From assembly GCA_039796575.1 (NCBI GenBank), contig JBDKJP010000125.1:12515-76514 (forward strand): 64,000 nt of DNA, read 5' to 3'. The notes under the pieces were generated by a model. It saw nothing but the letters and a program-made list of their open reading frames with translations, did no database searches and was not told the DNA's origin. The position numbers were made by a program, and so were the translations under genes. The DNA is from UBA668 sp039796575 (lineage in GTDB: Bacteria; Actinomycetota; Acidimicrobiia; Acidimicrobiales; Ilumatobacteraceae). Of this stretch, positions 59,380-64,000 are shown piece after piece (within the stretch, counting starts at the first letter, position 1; each line of letters opens with the position of its first letter).

Positions 59380-61053
59380 TCACACGAGCTCGGCGGCCAC
59401 CTTCAGCGCCGCGCTGCGCAGGTCGTCGGGCAGTGCCGCCACGACGTCGGGGTCGATGTCGTCGCCGAAGTGGAGGCGCTGCACCGCGGGTGCGGGGCGG
59501 GCCTCGGCCATCCAGATGCTGTGCAGCATGAACGGCACGCGCTCATGGTTCGGTCCGGCGAGCACACCGACCGGTCCGTTGCCGACGTGTGCCGCGTCGA
59601 AGCACTCGATGCGGAAGCCGTCGTCGTGCAGCACCGGCACCACCACCCAGCCGTCGCCCCCACCGGCGACGCCACCGGGCCGCGGGACGAAGATGGGCGA
59701 CGACGGGAAGTCGGCCTCGGACGGGAACTCCCAGCGCTCGTGGAGGCGCACCTCGCCGCGGGTGAACGTGGCGAGGCTGGCGCGCTGCTCCGGGGCAGCC
59801 ACTTCGTCGGCGTCGATGCGGCCGGCGTAGACGTCGAGCACGCGCTGCGCCATCGCGCCGGGCCGTCGCCCCTGGAACACGACGTGGTGGTGCGTCGGGG
59901 CGCGGCGACCTTCGGTGCTCCAGTCCATGGCCGAGAGCTGGAGGTTCCAGGTCCAGTCGTCGCGGAAGCTGGTCTCGGTGCGGCCACGGTCGTCCACGCC
60001 GGGACGGAACACCACCTCACTCACGGTCTGCGCGCTCATCGCCATCTGGTACATGCCGGCGTATGCGGGGTTGAGGCGGTTGCCGTGGGCGTCGACGTCG
60101 TCGGCGTACAGCCGGTAGGCGAGGTCGGTGCGGTCCATGTGCTCGAACAGCACGCGCACGCCATCGGTGTCGTCCCAGTTCGCGTAGTAGTGGCCGGTGG
60201 TCGGGCCGAACACGGCTCGCTCGTACGGCACCTCGCCCCCGTTCGGCGTGCGCTCCAGTGTGTCCTTGCGCACGAAGTAGACGGGCACCTCGTCGTCGAT
60301 CTGCGACGTGCGCGGGCCACCCATGATCTCGCCGAAGTCGGCCTTGAAGTTGCCCGAGTCGGCGAGCACCAACCAGTTCGCGGTCTGGCTGATGGTGTGC
60401 ATGCTGCCGAGCACCGCGGCACCGGGGAGGCGCCACGTGCGCACCTCCGTGCCGTCGCCGTCGTACCGCACCACCGTGGGCTCGAGGCCCTTCGCACCGA
60501 GGCCGAGCTTCACGGTCCAGATGCACTGTCGCTCCGGGTCGACGATCGGGTGCGCGGTGCTGAACACCTGTGGCAGCAGGTTGCGATGACCGAACGAGTC
60601 GCCGCCCCACGACGCCGCACTGCCGACCTCGCCGAGGAAGCCGAGCGTGACCGGATCGACCTCGACCGGCCGACCGACGTCCCACGTCGCGAACAGGCGA
60701 CCGCCCCACGTCATCGGTGCGGTGTTGACCATGTTCGAGTGACCGAACGGCGACTCGAGCCCGAGCAGCGCGCCGTGGAACGCGTCGGGCACGAGGTCGT
60801 GCAGGCGCTGCACCGGGGTGTCGATGGTGCGCACGCGAAGGGCGAACCGGTCGCCGGGTGCGCCGTGCGTGCCGGGACTCAGCGACACCCGCGCCATGGC
60901 GCCGAAGCCGAACAGCTGGAACGTGAGGCGTGGGTCGACCACGGGCGCGCTGATGAACAGCTCACCGTGCACACCTTCGGGCCAGGCACCTGCGACCACC
61001 TTCAGGTCGAGGTCGCTCCACTGGGCACGCAGAATGGATTCGGGCAACGGCAT
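59380..61053 (-). CDS. Carotenoid oxygenase (RPE65/CCD) family protein
   Basis: 557 residues, in the family's usual range. Family landmarks are WPEGVHGELF, ALRVRTID, ESPFGHSNMVNTAPM, STAHPIVDPERQC, GSMHTISQTANWLVL and LHSIWMAEARP at the end, which supply candidate His ligands of the Fe(II) site on the seven-blade propeller. Relatives cleave C=C bonds of carotenoids, apocarotenoids or lignin stilbenes. No carotenoid biosynthesis gene lies nearby, so the substrate may be environmental. ATG 61053 follows TACGAT by 6 nt. The DUF2855 gene lies 28 nt upstream on the same strand and could be co-transcribed. Confidence 0.92.
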   Translation of the reverse strand: MPLPESILRAQWSDLDLKVVAGAWPEGVHGELFISAPVVDPRLTFQLFGFGAMARVSLSPGTHGAPGDRFALRVRTIDTPVQRLHDLVPDAFHGALLGLESPFGHSNMVNTAPMTWGGRLFATWDVGRPVEVDPVTLGFLGEVGSAASWGGDSFGHRNLLPQVFSTAHPIVDPERQCIWTVKLGLGAKGLEPTVVRYDGDGTEVRTWRLPGAAVLGSMHTISQTANWLVLADSGNFKADFGEIMGGPRTSQIDDEVPVYFVRKDTLERTPNGGEVPYERAVFGPTTGHYYANWDDTDGVRVLFEHMDRTDLAYRLYADDVDAHGNRLNPAYAGMYQMAMSAQTVSEVVFRPGVDDRGRTETSFRDDWTWNLQLSAMDWSTEGRRAPTHHHVVFQGRRPGAMAQRVLDVYAGRIDADEVAAPEQRASLATFTRGEVRLHERWEFPSEADFPSSPIFVPRPGGVAGGGDGWVVVPVLHDDGFRIECFDAAHVGNGPVGVLAGPNHERVPFMLHSIWMAEARPAPAVQRLHFGDDIDPDVVAALPDDLRSAALKVAAELV

Positions 61054-61059
61054 CGCCCG

Positions 61060-61065
61060 ATCGTA
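61060..61065 (-). promoter_or_regulatory. TACGAT -10 hexamer of carotenoid oxygenase gene
   Basis: TANNNT hexamer 6 nt before ATG 61053, in the 28-nt gap after the DUF2855 gene. Confidence 0.5.
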
Positions 61066-61081
61066 GGACGGGTCGCGAGGG

Positions 61082-62185
61082 TCAGTCGGCGGCGTGCAGC
61101 GACACGATGGTGCCCTCGTTCGGCGGCACCGTGCCGGCGTACACGGCCGCCCACGCGGCGGCGGCCTCGTCGGTGCCGAGGTGCTCGGCGACCTGCAGCC
61201 AGTCGCGGCTGCCCGCGATGAACGCGCCAAGCGCGTCGACCACTCGCGAGCGGTAGCCCTCGGGCCCCCACTCCTTCAGCCGGGTCTGGATCTCGCCCGG
61301 TGCGAAGAACATCTCCGGGTTCGGGCCGGCGGGCACCGCGACCGGCGGCGCGTCGTGATGGCTCTTGCCCACCACCATCGAGTGACCGATGCGGTCGCCG
61401 AGACGTTCGTGCAGTGCGGCCACCACGGCGCCGGCGCCGGCCATGTCGACGATGGTCGACGGCGCGAGCGCCACCTGGTCGACGTCGTCGTAGGTGAGCA
61501 CGTCGTCGTAGCAGCCGAGGCCGCGCACGAAGTCGACGTTGCCGGACGACGTGAGGCCGACGACGCGCACGGCGCCGCGGCGGTGCGCGCAGTCCGCGTA
61601 GGCGATGGCGGTCTTGCTGCTGGCCGACAGCACGAGTGTCTGGTCGGCGCCGAACTGCTCGCGGCTGTCGAAGAACGCCTCCGCGAGGAACCCGGTGAGG
61701 AACAGGCCGCGCAGCAGCGAGTGGCGCGGCTCGTCGTCGGCCGAGGTGTACATCGGGTCGCGGTCGGTGCGCTGGAACGCGCGGTACGCCGGCGCGTGCG
61801 GCGAACGGTGGTCGCCGTCGTCGCGGAAGCCCTCACCGGTCGGCGTGGCGGCGATGTCGACCGAGGTGGCCATCGGCCACCAGCCGTAGTAGCGCTCGCC
61901 GGCCGCGATGGCGTCGACGTTCGACTCGGTGATGCGACCCCAGCCCATGCACGGCACGTGGCCCCACGTCGGGCGGTCGTCGCCGAACACCGGGTAGAAG
62001 TCCCAGTACGCCAGCATGTCGCCGAACTGCGCGTACGTGATGTTGTTCGCGGTGAGCGCGTACCGCTCGATGTCGACGCGCACGTGACCGGGCGCGAGCG
62101 GGGCGAGCGGCGACGTGACCAGGCGAGTCTCGCCGAAGGATCGGCGGTTCACGTGGAGTTCGGTGCGGGCATCGGCGGAGGGCAT
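61082..62185 (-). CDS. DUF2855 family protein (MDR-like fold)
   Basis: 367 residues. The N-terminal segment (ALTANNITYAQFGDMLAYWDFYPV, then HVPCMGWGRI) and the middle (TLVLSASSKTAIAYADCAHRRG...VVGLTSSGN) match DUF2855. These proteins resemble medium-chain dehydrogenases with a degenerate nucleotide-binding fold; no activity has been firmly assigned. It is followed by the carotenoid oxygenase gene on the same strand, suggesting a shared pathway (inference). ATG 62185 has CAGACT 6 nt upstream, a CANNNT variant. Confidence 0.88.
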   Translation of the reverse strand: MPSADARTELHVNRRSFGETRLVTSPLAPLAPGHVRVDIERYALTANNITYAQFGDMLAYWDFYPVFGDDRPTWGHVPCMGWGRITESNVDAIAAGERYYGWWPMATSVDIAATPTGEGFRDDGDHRSPHAPAYRAFQRTDRDPMYTSADDEPRHSLLRGLFLTGFLAEAFFDSREQFGADQTLVLSASSKTAIAYADCAHRRGAVRVVGLTSSGNVDFVRGLGCYDDVLTYDDVDQVALAPSTIVDMAGAGAVVAALHERLGDRIGHSMVVGKSHHDAPPVAVPAGPNPEMFFAPGEIQTRLKEWGPEGYRSRVVDALGAFIAGSRDWLQVAEHLGTDEAAAAWAAVYAGTVPPNEGTIVSLHAAD

Positions 62186-62254
62186 CCGCAGAGTCTGGCC
62201 GCCGTCGACATCACCGACCAACACAAAGGTATTGACCTCAGTGTCGTGACGACG

Positions 62255-62260
62255 TAGGGT
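62255..62260 (+). promoter_or_regulatory. TAGGGT -10 hexamer of arsR-type regulator gene
   Basis: TANNNT hexamer 7 nt before GTG 62268. Confidence 0.5.
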
Positions 62261-62267
62261 CGCCGCC

Positions 62268-62603
62268 GTGCCCACCGCCGCCCCCGCACTCGACGAGGTC
62301 TTCAAGGCCCTCTCCGACCCCACCCGGCTCGCCGTGGTGGAGCGGCTCGGCGCCGGCCCGGCCTCCACCACCGAGCTCGCCCGCCCGTTCGCCATGGCGC
62401 TGCCCTCGTTCACCCAGCACCTCGACGTGCTGGAACGGACCGGGCTCGTCTCGTCGACGAAGCAGGGACGCATCCGCGTCTATCGACTCACGCCGGCTCC
62501 GTTGGAGCAGGCCGTGGGATGGCTCGCCACCCAGCGCGAGCACTGGACCCGACGGCTCGACCAACTCGACCACTACCTCACCCGCATGGAGGAACCCCGA
62601 TGA
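62268..62603 (+). CDS. ArsR-family winged-helix regulator
   Basis: 111 residues. The helix-turn-helix (FKALSDPTRLAVVERLGAGPASTTELARP, then LPSFTQHLDVLERTGLVSSTKQGR) is typical of ArsR/SmtB repressors. There are no Cys residues and no metal-site motif, so it senses something other than a thiol-bound metal. The stop overlaps the start of an AHSA1/SRPBCC gene (ATGA), a very common pair in which the regulator controls the partner. GTG 62268 follows TAGGGT by 7 nt. Confidence 0.93.
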   Translation: MPTAAPALDEVFKALSDPTRLAVVERLGAGPASTTELARPFAMALPSFTQHLDVLERTGLVSSTKQGRIRVYRLTPAPLEQAVGWLATQREHWTRRLDQLDHYLTRMEEPR

Positions 62604-63088
62604 CCACGCCCACCTTCGACCCCACCCTCGACCTCGTGCTCGAGCGCGTGGTGCCCGTCACCCCCGCACAGGTGTGGGCCGCGTGGACGCAGCCCGAGCA
62701 CCTCACGAAGTGGTTCACGCCGGCGCCGTACACCACCCCCGAGGCGGAGGTCGACTTGCGCCCCGGCGGCATCTTCCGCACCGTCATCTGCTCGCCCGAG
62801 GGCGACGTCGTCAACGAGGGCAGCGGCTGCGTGCTCGTGGTCGAGCCCGAGCGGAGGTTCACCTGGACCGGCGCGCTCGGCCCCGGCTACCGCCCGAACG
62901 ACTTCTCGCAGGGCGGCTTCCCGTTCACCGCCGAGATCACCATGGAGCCCGTCGACGGCGGCACGAAGTACACCGCCCGCGTCAGCCACGCGATCGCCGA
63001 GCACAACACGCAGCACGCCGAGATGGGTTTCCTCGACGGCTGGGGCGCCGCGCTCGACCAGCTCGTCGCGTACATGCAGTCCCTCTGA
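62600..63088 (+). CDS. SRPBCC (AHSA1-like) domain protein
   Basis: 162 residues. START-like helix-grip fold: VVPVTPAQVWAAWTQPEHLTKWF, DLRPGGIFRTVI, VVEPERRFTWTG and a long C-terminal helix (GWGAALDQLVAYM). Such domains bind hydrophobic ligands in a deep pocket. It is translationally coupled to the ArsR regulator, so its ligand or a related compound may be the signal. Confidence 0.92.
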   Translation: MTTPTFDPTLDLVLERVVPVTPAQVWAAWTQPEHLTKWFTPAPYTTPEAEVDLRPGGIFRTVICSPEGDVVNEGSGCVLVVEPERRFTWTGALGPGYRPNDFSQGGFPFTAEITMEPVDGGTKYTARVSHAIAEHNTQHAEMGFLDGWGAALDQLVAYMQSL

Positions 63089-63108
63089 GCCGGTTGTCGC
63101 CGATGGCG

Positions 63109-63114
63109 TAGGCT
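63109..63114 (+). promoter_or_regulatory. TAGGCT -10 hexamer of alpha/beta hydrolase gene
   Basis: TANNNT hexamer 7 nt before GTG 63122. Confidence 0.5.
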
Positions 63115-63121
63115 CCGGCGG

Positions 63122-63949
63122 GTGATCACCGACCTCACCCGCCGAGCCACCATCCACGACGCCTCGCTGGCCTGGGACCGGTGGGGCGGCGACGCCGGCG
63201 TGCCGTTCTGGCTGTGCCACGGCTACTCCGGTTCGTCGCACGACTTCGCACTCGCGATCGAGCACTTCGCGGAGAGTCGGCCGGTCATCGCGCTCGACCA
63301 TCGCGGGCACGGCCGTTCGCAGAAGTTCGGCACCGTCGACGCGTACTCGGTCGACCAGTTGGCTGCCGATCTCATCGCGGCCATCGACGCCCACGCCGGC
63401 GACCAGATCGACCTGCTCGGCCACTCCATGGGCGGCGCCATCTCGCTGCGCGTCACGCTCACCCGACCCGATCTCGTGCGGTCGCTCGTCCTGATGGACA
63501 CCAGCGCGTGGTCGTTCGTGCCCGAGGACCCGGCGATGGCCGACATGATGCGCGCGTTCCTCGGCGCATTCGACCCCGCCGGCGGCCTGCCCGACCTCAC
63601 CATGCTCGACGGGCCCGAGACCGCGATGATCGCCGCCGCCACGCCGGCCGAGTGGCAGGCCATCGCGAACGACCTGTCGGCCGGCTTCGACCCGTACGCG
63701 ATGAAGGCGCTCGGTGGCGACCTGTTCGGCGACTCGATCTCGGTGCGCGACCGGCTCGGCGAGATCCGCTGCCCCGTGAGCGTCGTCGTCGGTGAGCTCG
63801 ACGCCCCGTTCATCGGCCAGGCGGCCGACCTCGCCGCGTCGTTCGCCGACGGCGCGCTCACGGTGATCCCGGGCGCGTACCACTCACCGCAGCTCACCCA
63901 CCCCGCCGAGTGGACCGCCGCCATCGACGCACACCTCGCCCGAGTCTGA
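63122..63949 (+). CDS. Alpha/beta hydrolase
   Basis: 275 residues. Oxyanion strand WLCHGYSGSSHDF, ALDHRGHGRS, nucleophile elbow LLGHSMGGAISL, acid region VVVGELDAPFI and His in PGAYHSPQL complete a standard Ser-Asp-His hydrolase. It could be an esterase, lactonase or C-C hydrolase. GTG 63122 follows TAGGCT by 7 nt. A third copy of the palindromic element begins 9 nt after the stop. Confidence 0.92.
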   Translation: MITDLTRRATIHDASLAWDRWGGDAGVPFWLCHGYSGSSHDFALAIEHFAESRPVIALDHRGHGRSQKFGTVDAYSVDQLAADLIAAIDAHAGDQIDLLGHSMGGAISLRVTLTRPDLVRSLVLMDTSAWSFVPEDPAMADMMRAFLGAFDPAGGLPDLTMLDGPETAMIAAATPAEWQAIANDLSAGFDPYAMKALGGDLFGDSISVRDRLGEIRCPVSVVVGELDAPFIGQAADLAASFADGALTVIPGAYHSPQLTHPAEWTAAIDAHLARV

Positions 63950-63958
63950 CCCGTCGGG

Positions 63959-64000
63959 CTTCTGGGGGTCGTCCGTCCCACTTCGGCTTCTGGGTGCGAT
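63959..64000. repeat. Intergenic palindromic element, copy C, cut by window edge
   Basis: The half-arm CTTCTGGGGGTCGTCCGTCC(C) at 63959-63979 is followed at exactly 28 bp by a new CTTCTGGGTGCGAT start (63987) that runs off the window. Architecture and spacing equal copy A. Confidence 0.8.

Overview
The window is high-GC DNA (about 70% over most of its length), densely packed with genes and with very short intergenic gaps. The gene set points to an actinobacterium: an Lsr2 nucleoid protein, RecBCD beside SbcCD, an F420-type PPOX flavoprotein, a PF10118 hydrolase, an LPXTG surface protein, and many genes whose start codon lies 6-8 nt after a TANNNT hexamer, as in leaderless transcripts. My guess, not proven by the sequence, is Acidimicrobiia (Ilumatobacter-like). 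I found no tRNA, rRNA, CRISPR array, transposase or phage gene.

Layout. 1-4178 (minus strand, visibly lower GC) is a signalling block: a truncated GAF-SpoIIE phosphatase, a HAMP-GAF-GGDEF diguanylate cyclase and a lipoprotein. 4313-4360 is a six-copy octamer repeat. 4498-9064 holds a methyltransferase, a carboxymuconolactone-decarboxylase-like protein and a tightly overlapped trio: molybdopterin oxidoreductase, phytanoyl-CoA-dioxygenase-like oxygenase and VOC protein. 9114-22314 (all minus) is a DNA end-processing cluster, sbcD-sbcC-recC-recB-recD, followed by lsr2. 22826-32498 encodes three large envelope proteins: a vWA/DUF11-repeat LPXTG protein, a 1415-residue secreted repeat protein and a duplicated-domain membrane protein.

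32691-38799 is one overlapping run: OmpR-type regulator, histidine kinase, HtrA-like protease without PDZ, MoxR ATPase, DUF58 protein and BatA-like vWA protein. It looks like a self-contained envelope-stress module. 38893-51118 mixes transporters (Bcr/CflA-type and EmrB-type MFS, GtrA), a DM13 protein, a ROK kinase, an old-yellow-enzyme homologue, a UshA-like nucleotidase, a PPOX protein and a beta-propeller protein. 51156-63949 carries mostly single-gene units: a PF10118 hydrolase, alpha/beta hydrolases, an SLT lipoprotein, a DMT exporter divergent from a LysR regulator, an ACT protein, an M20 amidohydrolase, a LURP-one protein, an SDR, a carotenoid oxygenase, a DUF2855 protein and an ArsR/SRPBCC pair.

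The most interesting non-coding signals are: (i) a family of intergenic palindromic elements (38809-38885, 39566-39640, 63959-64000) that share a half-arm placed exactly 28 bp from a hairpin; (ii) the TANNNT start-site rule; (iii) a shared ~21-nt motif upstream of two small unknown ORFs; (iv) an operator-like region at 40185-40244; and (v) 11-bp-period direct repeats upstream of the two-component operon.
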